From Azorinus chamasolen (lineage: Eukaryota > Mollusca > Bivalvia > Cardiida > Solecurtidae): a DNA stretch of 64,000 bases. The DNA lies in NCBI GenBank assembly GCA_963576725.1, contig OY755242.1, positions 1,688,404 through 1,752,403 on the forward strand. Direction: 5' to 3'. Under the pieces are notes generated by a model. The model was given only the letters and a program-made list of their open reading frames with translations, was not told where the DNA came from and did not search any database. The first letter of the stretch is position 1. Each line of letters begins with the position of its first letter. The translations under genes were made by a program, and so were the position numbers. Positions 39,301 to 48,265 of the stretch are shown piece after piece.

Positions 39301-41221
39301 TCAACATCATTTTAACGATTTTAATAATGGGTCACAAGGAGATTATTCCTACCAAATGTCATTCAAATTGGACAATCAGTTTTGAAGAAGATTTTTAAAC
39401 GTTTTTATAAGGAAATCTAGCCATGCCCCTGGCGGCCATGTTGTCTTGGTATGCAAACATGATTTGAGCAATTTTGTAGAGGGTCACAGGAAGACTATTC
39501 CTAGCAAATGTTATTTAATTCTGACTACACATGTACTACCTTTAGAGAAGATGTTTAAAGAGTTTTCTTTTGGTTGTCATAGCAACCAGAGTTCTACTTG
39601 GATCCAGTTTATTTATACAACTTTATAGAGGATTATACAAAGATCATTTCTGAAAAGTTTGGTTAGATTTCTGCCTTTTGGCTTCAGAGGAGATGCTTAA
39701 AGCAATTGTTGACGGACGGGCGGACAGAATGACGGATAGAGGCCGGGCAATGACCGATCACAAAAGCTCACCTGAGCATACTCAGGCTCAGGTGAGCTAA
39801 AACAAGACGATTGGTCTGAGCAAAATGTGCACTAAGGGTTACTAATGTATGTTTAATATTACTATATTGTTTACATTATCATAGATGTCATACCACAAAT
39901 GTGAGCTAAGCGTCGCTGACTGTCATGTCACCAAATAAAACGCGTGTTTTTGTACATTTACACAATTGCACGTACCATTTCTGCTGATTCCCTCATGAAT
40001 TGTTTGGCAGGGTCTGACCAAATAGCCGGAACTGTTAGTACCCAATGAATTCGGTCGTCTTTTACCAGTGTGTTTTGGTCTTCGAGTTGTTTCAACAGGA
40101 GCTTTTTCATGTACCGTATAGATTCCGCAAATACTGTCATTGCTTTCATCGTCTTCCCGTTCTCTGCTTCGATTGTTATTTCACGCGTGATCTGCACATA
40201 AGAGAACGCGTCTTTTAGATTTTTATTTGAAGATGAGCTATTTCATTCATTTTACTATATTATTATCAGCGTAATATTCTTGTAAGAATTAAACATAATA
40301 AATAAACGAATATATATGAGAAGAAGTTCTATGGTAGTATATGTACAATGATGGGGTATGTACACATGGTTGTTTAACCCATTACCTCATACACTATTTT
40401 AGATCCTACCTCTTTGAGTAAATCTACCAAAAAGGAGCATTAAATTGCGGGAAGGTAAAAAATAGAATTTTGTAGATTGAAACTATTGTGATAAATTGAG
40501 CATTTGTTCCTACAGGAGCAAATGCTCTATTTATCACAATGGTTTCAACAGGGCAATTTTGCAGAGGCGTCAAAAGGCATTAATATGAGGGAATGGGTTA
40601 ATGATGGTAGAAACTCTAGAATCAGACCTACATGTATTAAAATTGTATAAGCAAGGAGAGCCCGCTGCAGAATAAGGGTTAAGCATTATCTCCTAAAACC
40701 TGAGGTCTGGTCCAACCCTGACCCGCTGCGATATTTACTCTTTTAATTCGTTGAAGTGTTTGAAAAGCTACTGATCGGGTGTCAAACAGGTAGGCCGCTG
40801 ATGAAACGTCGAGTAACTTGTAAACGTCCAATCTGAACATTAACTGCTTGCGAATATCAGTCAGGTCGCGCTTAGCATGCAACAGTTAACATTTAATGTT
40901 TCATTTTACCTTCTTTTCATGTAACATCATCTTGAAATGTTTGAAGAAATAAAAGCTCTTATGTTCATTCTTGCGAAGTAGCTTCAAATAGGTGTTCATC
41001 GCAAGATATCCGAACGAATGGAATTCCTTTTCTTCATTAAACAATATACAAGTCATGGTCTTTTTTGATAACTGCTGGTCTCCCTCCCAGTTTTCATTGG
41101 CATATATCCTTGTTCGGTCTGAATCATAGTCGGATTTAAATTGGTAGGCATATCCGCTGTACGTTGTTCCGAAGTCTATTGCTGCCACGAGGAGATAGCC
41201 CCTTTTACCACCTGCTGCCAT
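35340..41221 (-). CDS. HSPA12-type Hsp70 (heat shock 70 kDa protein 12A/B-like), 4 coding exons
   Basis: Exons 41221-40910, 40191-39976, 37666-37507 and 36385-35340 join with GT-AG junctions and consistent phases into 577 residues. The Hsp70 ATPase signatures are present: AAIDFGTTYSGYAY (about 13-26), WVLTVPAIWSDPAKQFMRES (about 150-170), ALEPEAASLY (about 187-196), LIDIGGGTVDI (225-235) and VFLMVGGFSES (about 387-397). The C-terminal part is the short HSPA12 tail, without an EEVD end. HSPA12 proteins are atypical Hsp70 ATPases, largely expanded in bivalves and induced by stress or infection in some species; the client and role here are unknown. Length fits bivalve relatives (about 550-620). 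Confidence 0.93.
36400..36490. mobile_element. Core fragment of a TA-type hairpin MITE
   Basis: ATGGTAGCTTATGACGAAAA and AAGCTTTCTGCATAAATTTT are part of the mariner-type MITE core, within 20 bp of the acceptor of HSPA12-like exon 4. Confidence 0.5.
36495..36912 (+). mobile_element. Family E TTAA hairpin MITE
   Basis: TTAACCCTTTCACCGCTAAT at the left and GGCGCCGAAATGGTTAA at the right, 418 bp. The hairpin ATAGTGTAGTCCCAGATTAT against GGCATCTGATCAGGCACTTC is short. A second, partial copy is at 60459. Confidence 0.65.
37055..37345. mobile_element. Worn A'-type hairpin split by a second hairpin element
   Basis: AACCCTTTATACGCGGGAAC at the left and CCGTTGATAAGGGCTTATGC at the right appear to be halves of one old hairpin, separated by the insertion at 37120-37301. 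Confidence 0.45.
37120..37301. mobile_element. Hairpin element 'CAGGGTCC' with duplicated arm, copy 1
   Basis: Ends CAGGGTCCCTGCTTATAAAA and TTTATAAGCATGGACCC are inverse. Inside, AAGCTTTTGATTGGTTAGAT pairs with its complement, and the segment AACTCAAATCTGACCAATCA is present twice. The same duplicated arm occurs in the copy at 45406. Confidence 0.8.
37507..37666 (-). CDS. HSPA12-like exon 3
   Basis: 160 bp encoding AGIDGGQLTIALEPEAASLY to KFMLIDIG plus one base. Acceptor TTTTCCTGTAG, donor GGAG-GTACAA. Confidence 0.93.
37740..37830. mobile_element. Core fragment of a TA-type hairpin MITE
   Basis: GGCAGCTTAATGCATGAGGA and CACCCTGTATTAAGCAGCC arms. Confidence 0.5.
37985..38067 (+). mobile_element. 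Right end of an A' hairpin MITE
   Basis: GCAAAATATCACGTCAATTA, TACATGAATATTCATGGAGT and AAAGGGTTAA match the A' right half. The hairpin half is missing. Confidence 0.6.
38596..38793 (-). mobile_element. tRNA-derived SINE, full length
   Basis: The minus strand reads GTGCGGTGATCTAGTGGTAA (A box) and GGTCCTGGGTTCAAATCCCG (B box), then the body with GGGACC-less tail parts TCCCGGAAATTTCAGAGACG and GCGCCATATGTG. It is driven by an internal pol III promoter in the family. The tRNA head is degenerate and not a working tRNA. A truncated relative lies at 17119. Confidence 0.85.
39054..39251. mobile_element. Mariner-type hairpin MITE, near-intact, nested
   Basis: CAGTAAAACCCCTCTAATGC and GCATTAGCGGGGTATTACTG ends, each next to TA. 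Inner arms carry AAAAGTAATGCAGAAAGATC and return. It sits inside the pearl-like element. Confidence 0.85.
39976..40191 (-). CDS. HSPA12-like exon 2
   Basis: A 72-codon phase-0 exon from ITREITIEAENGKTMKAMTV to MRESAEM, with acceptor TTATGTGCAG and donor AAATG-GTACGT. Confidence 0.93.
40374..40601 (+). mobile_element. Family D TTAA hairpin MITE (HSPA12-like intron 1)
   Basis: TTAACCCATTACCTCATACA and GAGGGAATGGGTTAA ends. The hairpin GAGCATTTGTTCCTACAGGA is nearly perfect. No T/A asymmetry, unlike families A-C. Confidence 0.85.
40670..40890. mobile_element. Worn family C hairpin
   Basis: GGTGTCAAACAGGTAGGCCG, GATGAAACGTCGAGTAACTT and TTAGCATGCAACAGTTAAC resemble a family C copy. The ends are poor. 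Confidence 0.4.
40910..41221 (-). CDS. HSPA12-like exon 1
   Basis: Starts MAAGGKRGYLLVAAIDFGTT and ends MMLHEKK at AAG-GTAAAA, phase 0. The ATG is preceded by GCAAACAG-GTTAATA, a likely acceptor of a 5' UTR intron, which supports this start. Confidence 0.93.
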
Positions 41222-41559
41222 TATTAACCTGTTTGCGGGAAAAGGTTCAAGGTTAGGACACTGACATTAGATTGAAAAAGACAATAGTCTATTTATAACA
41301 CCTATACATTAATACATCATGGTAAACAAGGTTGTACACACCAACTCCGTTCCGACGTTCCCTTTTCAAAAACGACACAAACTAATATAAACTGTGCGAC
41401 TTAATTCTACAAAACAGACATTAAACTCGCTGGAAACGGCGAAAACTCTCAGTAGGCAGAGCACATGTCGAAGAAATTGGATTTTTTTACGAAACTGTGT
41501 TTATCTGTACTTCTATCCCGTGGTAGTTTCCGGTTTAATCGACCTTAACCAGCGTCCGT

Positions 41560-41774
41560 TTAACCCTTTCGCTGCCAGCGCCGGATCTGTGATTACCTAT
41601 GCAAACAGTTTGGATCCAGATGAGACGCCGATTAACTCGGCGTCTCATCAGGATCCAAACTGTTTGTTACTGTTACTATGTTTTTGAAACAAAAATGAGG
41701 AAAATAAAAAAAATGAAAATTTGTAGCAGACGACAAAGTTAGCAGACGGCAGAGTTTGGCAGCGAAAAGGTTAA
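41560..41774 (+). mobile_element. Family C TTAA hairpin MITE, near-consensus
   Basis: TTAACCCTTTCGCTGCCAGC and GGCAGCGAAAAGGTTAA ends. The hairpin at 41600-41668 pairs AAACAGTTTGGATCCAGATG with CATCAGGATCCAAACTGTTT. It lies between the HSPA12-like coding start and its 5' UTR exon. Confidence 0.87.
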
Positions 41775-42193
41775 ACAGACGTTTTCAATAAGAAAGGTTT
41801 GCCCAGCTACTCTGTCATGCTAAAACTACATGCAGTCGCACATATGAAACATGCTTACAAAATTTATACAATCCACAGCGCTTTAAAAAAAAAGGTCCGA
41901 ATGACACAATATAGTTATTACAGGACCGACTTTAATAGCCAAATATTAGTAAGTATTATTGCTATTTTTTCATCGAGGGTTCGCTGTAGATGGAATTAAT
42001 TGACATTTGCATTTTGTCTTCATGCGATAAAATATAAGAAAAATCCAGAATAGTTTATGTACCACTGTACGACTTCATTGCATTGGACATTTTTGGACAC
42101 GGTTTTATTCATTGCTTATCTCTGATCGCGGACTTTGCAACCGAAACATTAAATATTGTTTTGTTTACGTCTCTTAGCTTCAAAGGAACTTAC

Positions 42194-42290
42194 CGTGAAC
42201 GTGAAGAAATCATCAGGTAACATCTACTCAGGGTCTGACGAGGTCACCGGAAGTCGACACGGGATTAAAGAAATGTAAATTGGCGAAAAC
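42194..42290 (-). promoter_or_regulatory. Probable HSPA12-like 5' UTR exon and promoter area
   Basis: On the minus strand TCACGTTCACG-GTAAGT is a strong donor about 970 bp above the coding ATG, matching the acceptor just before that ATG. The transcription start is not determined. I looked for a clean heat-shock element (alternating nGAAn) here and did not find one. Confidence 0.5.
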
Positions 42291-42699
42291 GTTCAAATGT
42301 TGAAACATACGTCAACTTTCTACGAGAAGTGTTTGCTGTATTACTGTAATATCTTTGTTTTTATACAAAGTATTATCATCCAAAGTGATCAGGAATTGGC
42401 TGCGTTGTTTACCATGGTGTATTATGTACAGTAATGGGTATTATAAATAGACTATTGTCCTTTGTGCCAGTGGATTAGGACAGTACAATATCGATTGTCA
42501 TAGTATTCGTTATCGCGATCAAAGTTTAATTAATGCCATTGTACATTCGAGTGTTACATTAACACGTACATTGTATATGTGGTTATCGTTCTGAAGTATC
42601 ATCTATGCAAAGGGATGCAAAGGGAGTAAACTAAGATCAAGTGGTGGTCCAGATAAGATGCGTAAATCAAAAAAATGTCAAGAATAACTTCTTCATCTT

Positions 42700-42795
42700 T
42701 ATTTCTCCACCATATACCACGTTATGTCCACTATTCAGACAATTCTCGCAGTGACGATTTTAAAGATTGGTCACAGCATAGTGTGTGGTGGTGAA
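42700..42795. mobile_element. Hairpin element 'CCACCAAACC' copy 3
   Basis: TCCACCATATACCACGTTAT and AGCATAGTGTGTGGTGGTGA are inverse ends, more diverged than copies 1 and 4. Confidence 0.6.
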
Positions 42796-42903
42796 CGTAC
42801 GATGTTAATATTTGAGTACGCATCTTTATCTATTCCTCTGTAACAAGAAAGGATAAATTTGAAAAAAAGCAGTTTCATCTGCAGTATTCTCCACTCTGTT
42901 TGA

Positions 42904-43132
42904 TTAACCCATTCCCTCATAGGCTATTTTAGATCCAACCTTTTTGAATAAATCTACCGAAAAGAAACATTAACTAGAGAAAAGGATTTTTTTTAGACTT
43001 TTGTAGTTTGAAACCATTGTCATAAATACAGCATTTGCTCCTGTAGGAGCAAATGCTCTATTCATCACAATGGTTTCACAAAGTGACTTTAACAGAGTCG
43101 TCAAAAGTCGTCAATATGACGGATTGTGTTAA
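42904..43132 (+). mobile_element. Family D TTAA hairpin MITE
   Basis: TTAACCCATTCCCTCATAGG at the left. The right end, ATATGACGGATTGTGTTAA, is slightly worn. Its last TTAA (43129-43132) is the first TTAA of the family B element that follows. Confidence 0.85.
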
Positions 43133-43364
43133 CCCTTCGCTTGCCATTCACGTCAATATACCTACCTGTAAATAGTGAAGACCCAATACAGCTCTTATAG
43201 GGAGGGTCTGCACTATTTACAAGTTGATTGTGCAACCAGTGCACTCCACATCAGTGATTACACAGCGAAGTACTTGTACACAGTGAAGATATATGTAATT
43301 ATACAATAGGGCATGGGTAAAGAAGGAGAAATATATTTTAAAATTCAGCAAGAGGAAGATTTAA
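43129..43364 (+). mobile_element. Family B TTAA hairpin MITE
   Basis: TTAACCCTTCGCTTGCCATT to AAGAGGAAGATTTAA. About 20 bp of the hairpin apex, including much of one arm, is deleted. Confidence 0.82.
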
Positions 43365-43389
43365 ATGTATCAAGTCTTTAGAATCAAGT

Positions 43390-43460
43390 CCTACGATTAC
43401 GGGGTAGTCTCAATGGTACCTAGTCTCAAGGGTCCCTAGTTTCAAGGGTCCCTAGTCTCA
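43390..43460. repeat. 18-bp unit tandem repeat
   Basis: AGTCTCAAGGGTCCCT-type units, about four copies. Confidence 0.7.
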
Positions 43461-43487
43461 ACTGATAATGGCAAAATATGTCTATGT

Positions 43488-43690
43488 AGAGCCGAAATTG
43501 TCTTAAGTGCCCATTCATTTACTAAACACGAAAGTCTTAAAAAGCAGGTGGTTGCTCAATTCAGGGCAAAAGAAATGCAGAAAATTCCCTACAGGGGCTA
43601 TCTGCATTACTTTTGATTTGCATTGAGCTACCATGCCTTACGGACCTATAATTAGATCTCTTTTTGATGTCCATTTAAAGATGTATTATG
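43488..43690. mobile_element. Mariner-type hairpin MITE, diverged
   Basis: AAAAGCAGGTGGTTGCTCAA, AAAGAAATGCAGAAAATTCC and a CATTACTTTTGATTTGCATT return. Terminal repeats worn. Confidence 0.6.
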
Positions 43691-43727
43691 CGCATTTTTC
43701 GTATTAATCTATTAACACCAGAATCTG

Positions 43728-43920
43728 TTTAAAACATCTATACAACGGGTTATCAAGAACTAGGTCCGAGGATGTAAACATTCTAAATCTGAGACCATTC
43801 ACGTGTATCTAATTGGTCAGATTTTGAACAAACTCAAAATCTGACCTATCATATATTATATGCTTGAGAATGATCTCAGTCTCAAGCAAAAAGTTTCATA
43901 ACCTCCAGGTCTGGACTGTA
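43728..43920. mobile_element. Hairpin element related to 'CAGGGTCC'
   Basis: TCTAATTGGTCAGATTTTGA and CTCAAAATCTGACCTATCAT arms, with outer CTGAGACCATT and GATCTCAGTCTCAAGC. It lacks the duplicated arm of the other two copies. Confidence 0.55.
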
Positions 43921-44123
43921 TGAGCTAACAGATGAAATATAGACATATATACACAGACATACATGTAAGACTGAGAGAGAAAAACAATCATTGTATCTGT
44001 CATTTCCATAGATCAGTCGAAATAGTCCGTCGACGCTCGGTAGTTAATTTGCAGAATTGTGAAGGGTGTATTTTCAGCTGCCCTGTATTACTATATAGGG
44101 GAGTATGCAATTGCTAATTACAG

Positions 44124-44304
44124 CAGGGGCCAATTATTTATTGAACATTGCAGCCTTAAAAATCGTGTGGTTGCTTAATGCTTGACAAAAGTAATGCAAA
44201 AATGTCCTATAGGAATTATCTGCATTATATTTGACCTGCATTAAGCTACCACCTACCTCACATACCCATATTTAGATGGTTGCTAAATGCATGTTCTACT
44301 GCAC
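44124..44304. mobile_element. Mariner-type hairpin MITE, diverged
   Basis: CAGGGGCCAATTATTTATTG and CTAAATGCATGTTCTACTG ends, with core TGCTTAATGCTTGACAAAAG. Confidence 0.6.
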
Positions 44305-44439
44305 ATTATGCCATTCCAAACCCATTCCGATTGCCAATTAAACTTTAGCCCCTAGTCTGCAGAAACTAATCATATCAGTCCAAATGTTATACTATCTACA
44401 TCATTAACAGTCCTTCGATTCCTTAAACCTTTTGTGAGT

Positions 44440-44910
44440 CTATTGTCCCAGTGTCAAACAGCATTGGTCTTTATTGGACAAGGATTTACTAGGGGTACCA
44501 CCAGGGTCTTTATTGGACAAGGAGTTACTAGGGCTATCACCAGGGTCTTTATTGGACAAGGAGTTACCAGGGGTATCACCAGGGTCTTTATTGGACAAGG
44601 AGCTACTAGGGCTATCACAAGGGTCTTTATTGGACAAGGAGTTACCAGGGGTATCACCAGGGTCCTGATTGGACAAGGAGTTGCTAGGGGTATCAACAGG
44701 GTCTTTATTGGACAAGGAGTTGCTAGGGGTATCACCAGTGTCTTTATTGGACAAGGAGTTAATAGGGTATCACCAGGGTCTTTATTGGACAAGGAGTTAC
44801 TAGGGGCATCACCAGGGCCTTTATTGGACAAGGAGTTACTAAGGGTATCACCAGGGTCCAAGCTGTTTGAAAATGTCAGTTAATCCACGCTTAGCATGTA
44901 AAGGGTTAAT
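44440..44910 (+). repeat. 39-bp minisatellite inside a family C hairpin
   Basis: About ten units of TTTATTGGACAAGGAGTTAC followed by TAGGGGTATCACCAGGGTC fill 44460-44865. Flanks GTGTCAAACAGCATTGGTC and GGTCCAAGCTGTTTGAAAAT, then GTAAAGGGTTAAT, are the arms and right end of a family C element, so the array grew in the hairpin. Because 39 is a multiple of three, frames stay open on both strands (up to 149 residues of a 13-residue repeat). I see no sign that they are genes. Confidence 0.88.
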
Positions 44911-45379
44911 TAAGAAATTGGCCAACTCTGCTTAGTCAAGTTATTAAAATTGATCAGTAGTCGTTACCACCAGACTGTGACTATGGTATTGAAACAATAT
45001 AGCATAATTGGTTGATTCCTTTACATATACATGCTTATAATTGAATTAAAATTAGATAAATCAACCTATTTTATATTCGACTTGTAAAGACATGTAAATA
45101 TACAACAATGACATTTACCTTCCGTGTCAGCTTGATTCCTTAAAACTGGTTAATAAAACGTGTAATCCAATGATTTTTCCACAATTTAATGCGCGCCAAA
45201 ATACATTATGGCATTCTTCCGACTAATGGTTCTTGTGCAGACATCCACAGACACGTTGTTTGATGAACAAATCAACACTCAGTTCAATTGCCGTTGTCAA
45301 TAATACCCGCTTCCGCGAAACATAACATCCTGTTTGTATCGCGACAGGGTACCGGGTACCAGTGCTAGTTTTACACATA
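44911..45379. other. Intergenic, nothing recognised
   Basis: AT-rich. Open frames are short and unsupported. Confidence 0.4.
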
Positions 45380-45763
45380 CAGTAGAACCTGTCGTGAGCG
45401 GACATCAGGGTCCATGCTTATAAAGCTTTTAGTTGAGTCTGAGATCGTTCTCAAGCTTTTGATTGGTCAGATTTGAGCCTTTGGCTCAAATCTGACCAAT
45501 CAAAAGCTTGAGAACTCAAATCTGACCAATCAAAAGCCTGAGAACGAAACTCAGACTCAACTAAAAGCTTTATAAGCATGGACCCTGAAAGAGGTCTTAT
45601 TGTGGCTATGTGAGACAGGTAGTAGCATTATGGAAGTCAAAGCTAATGCAGAAATCTCCTATAGGAGCTTTCTGTATTACTGTTGCCCTCCATTAAGCAA
45701 CCACTTGCTATTTAAGACTCGTATGGTCAATACATAAATGACCACTTTGGTCAGGCTCTGCTG
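45380..45763. mobile_element. Mariner-type MITE split by a nested hairpin element
   Basis: CAGTAGAACCTGTCGTGAGC after TA, and GACCACTTTGGTCAGGCTCTG at the right, are the two ends. The core hairpin AAAGCTAATGCAGAAATCTC follows the insertion. Confidence 0.75.
45406..45587. mobile_element. Hairpin element 'CAGGGTCC' with duplicated arm, copy 2
   Basis: CAGGGTCCATGCTTATAAAG and TATAAGCATGGACCCTG ends are exact inverses. The internal segment AACTCAAATCTGACCAATCA is duplicated as in the 37120 copy. The precise ends are visible because it interrupts a known MITE. Confidence 0.85.
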
Positions 45764-45849
45764 TGCGTGTAGTCAAAGGGAAATGAATCTTGAATTCCTT
45801 AACATCACAGTTTTCCGAATGATAAGTGGCATTGCAAGGTCTAGCATTG

Positions 45850-46100
45850 TTTAGCCATGTCCCTGTTCTATATTTAGTCCGAATTTCAGTACCTACCGAA
45901 TATTCATGTACAAACTAGTTGAAATGAAATATGGAAGTTGGAACATTGTAGCCATTTTAGAAACTAATGACACAAATATATCAAATTCAATTAGGAAATA
46001 GAGCAGGTCCAGATCAAACGGCTCCTCTATGAGCCGTCTGGTCTTAGTCTTTTCTGTTTACAAATGCATGAAAAGGCGTTTATATGAAGAAAAGGCTTAA
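45850..46100 (+). mobile_element. Family A hairpin MITE
   Basis: TTAGCCATGTCCCTGTTCTA and GAAAAGGCTTAA ends. The hairpin apex GGCTCCTCTATGAGCC is kept; both arms carry A at the usual asymmetric site. Confidence 0.75.
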
Positions 46101-46605
46101 TGACCCTGATAGATTTGACAGCTGCGGGGTACAAATCACTCGGACCAAACTTTAAACATTTGTCTTGTGAATAATTATAAATTGTCATTAAATGAAGTTT
46201 TATATCATATGTCAATCAACTAAGAAAATTATAGCCGTCGTAGAAACTGCAGAATCAAATATAAACTACTTCACAAGAAAACAAAACAAACGATAATTAG
46301 GCCTGGTGGAGCCAACTGATATGGGTCTACACTTTTTACAAAGGCCCCCGAAGAGGACCTTTTGAGGTAAATATTAAGTATCAATGTATGATAGTCTCAA
46401 AAGTTTATTTCCAGCTGATTATATTTCTATTATTATGGAGGTCGTTTTACCTCTTTTATACCAATCTCCTGAGCGAGCCTAATATTTGCTTTACTACTGT
46501 AACATCTTTTGCACATTCTCAATGCAATGAAAGAGTATTATAATGCACATTATCTTTGTTCGTGGAATTCTAAATATAGAATGTGACTAGACGTCATACT
46601 CTCTT

Positions 46606-46788
46606 TATCTGCCACGTATTGTCGTCTGCAGACTGCCGTTTGCTACAATTTTCACTTTTTATCGTTCTTTGTTTTTGTTTTTAAAACGGTTAAAGTAATA
46701 AACAATTTGGATAACTCGGCGTCTCATCTGGGTCCAAACTGTTTGCATAGTTAATCACAGATGTCACATTGGCAGCGAAAGGGTTATT
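46606..46788 (-). mobile_element. Family C hairpin MITE, inverse and truncated
   Basis: The minus strand starts TAACCCTTTCGCTGCCAATG and includes TGCAAACAGTTTGGACCCAG. Part of the second arm is lost. Confidence 0.7.
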
Positions 46789-46796
46789 ACGAGTTA

Positions 46797-47012
46797 TTAA
46801 CCCTTTCGCTGCCACTGTCGGATCTGTGATTACCTATGCAAACAGTTTGGATCCAGATGAGACGCCGAGTAACTCGGCGTCTCATCAGGATCCAAACTGT
46901 TTGTTACTGTTACTATGTTTTTGAAATAAAAAATGAAGAAAATCAAAAGAATGAAAATGTGTAGAAGACGACAAAGTTAGCAGACGACAGAGTTTGGCAG
47001 CGAAAGGTTTAA
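46797..47012 (+). mobile_element. Family C TTAA hairpin MITE, near-consensus
   Basis: TTAACCCTTTCGCTGCCACT and GGCAGCGAAAGGTTTAA ends. The hairpin GACGCCGAGTAACTCGGCGT is perfect at the apex. Confidence 0.88.
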
Positions 47013-47035
47013 ATCGTTCTTCATGGAAGTCTAAA

Positions 47036-47085
47036 TATACACTCGCTTACAGGGCGACAGCTCTACAAACTGGGCTATCCGGGCT
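47036..47085 (-). mobile_element. 5' half of a tRNA-derived SINE
   Basis: The minus strand reads GCCCGGATAGCCCAGTTTGT (A box region), AGAGCTGTCGC and CCTGTAAGCGAG, the D arm and anticodon arm of the same SINE type whose 3' half is at 9860. The B box is missing. Confidence 0.65.
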
Positions 47086-47099
47086 GGCATACGAACTCC

Positions 47100-47215
47100 T
47101 CACACCACATCGACTATAATTCTGCAAACGTATTAGACCCAGAGCAAACGCCTCATGTAAAAGCCGTCTGATCAAAGCCTGTTATGTTTTCTCATGAAAT
47201 AGATCTTAATCCACA
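47100..47215. mobile_element. A'-type hairpin core, worn
   Basis: TGCAAACGTATTAGACCCAG and GCCGTCTGATCAAAGCCTGT arms, then TTTTCTCATGAAATAGATCT. Confidence 0.5.
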
Positions 47216-47426
47216 ATGCCTTTTTATAGTTAAACAATCCCTTGCTCACACAATAATCATTATAATTAGCTCCGTAATATTCTCGGTGTCATTATTCACC
47301 AGCTATATGGGTCGTCTCCTGGTTATTCAATGCGTTGTTTGTTCTGTATGTAAGGAATACAGTAAAAATCAAAGTACTGATAGTACTGAAGGGATCTGTG
47401 TTTTTGGAAAGAAAACGTGTGTTATT

Positions 47427-47618
47427 CAGTAGAACCTCTCTAAACCGGACGAATATAAACATTATGACTGGGCATTAAAGACTGCTGTATGCTGACCAAC
47501 TATACAAAAAGCACCGGCAGAAGTTTCCGTATCGCTGTCAGCCTGCATCAAGCAGCCACCTGTTTTGAATCCTCGAAAATAATGTTTATTTTCTGTTCGG
47601 TCTAGAGAGATTCTACTG
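47427..47618. mobile_element. Mariner-type MITE
   Basis: CAGTAGAACCTCTCTAAACC and GGTCTAGAGAGATTCTACTG are inverse ends with TA at the right. Core arms are worn. No coding capacity. Confidence 0.75.
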
Positions 47619-47639
47619 TATTTGGGTGTTTGTTTGAGA

Positions 47640-48265
47640 GTTATTTTTTATGTTCCCAGATGCTGAAATCTTATCTGGTGGTAGCTGGCATTTTGCATGT
47701 TTTATGTAAATATTTCAAACCCAATTTCCAAATTTGAAGTATAATTTAGTAAAGGTACAAGTTGAACAGTGTCAAGAAATCTTGATCTTCTGAAAACATT
47801 ATATATAAATATATTTATATAAATGTATACAAAAATAAGTTTAAAATTAATTAAATATTGGAACCTCGCAAACAATTCATGTAGATAATCAAGAATGGTT
47901 GTATAGTTTTACAATCTATAATGGCAATCACCTGAAATTGTTAACAGATTTTGAAATGGGAGAAAAAAAGAGTAAATGTATTTATGATGAAAATTTTATT
48001 GTAGACAATGTCAAGAAAAAGTATAAAACAGCAAATAAACATATGTTGCAAGTAAAGCATCTGTTTGAAAGTAATTAAACCAGAGCACAAGCGGGTGCCA
48101 ACGCTTATCTGTTCCATAACCCTGTAAAGACAAACTGAATGAACTTCAAAATAAACTCAGCTTCAAATTTTGTTGCTTAAAACATTTGTATTAAGTTTCA
48201 TTTATATCATTTTAATATTTTTCCCAGAAAACCACAGACAAACTAAAAGTTGACCGACTAACAAA
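47640..48265. other. Intergenic AT-rich stretch
   Basis: No open frame or recognisable repeat. Composition grades into the tandem element that follows. Confidence 0.35.

Larger units (their letters stand above)
38166..39803 (+). mobile_element. Pearl/Helentron-like element with internal tandem units and two nested insertions
   Basis: Starts ACAAGAGGGCCATGGGGCCC and ends AGCTCACCTGAGCATACTCA with its hairpin return, then CTAAAA. Its core holds several roughly 250-bp units with GGTCACAAGGAGATTATTCC, GCCATGTTGTTTT and ATCAACATCATTTTAA variants, then a GACGGACGGGCGGA tract. A SINE (38596-38793) and a mariner-type MITE (39054-39251) lie inside, so the host element is older than both. No transposase is present. 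Confidence 0.72.

Noticed and set aside
44434..44883. 149-residue frame of a 13-residue repeat, with long antisense frames
   Set aside because: It is a 39-bp minisatellite whose length keeps all frames open. No start context, splice sites or known family.
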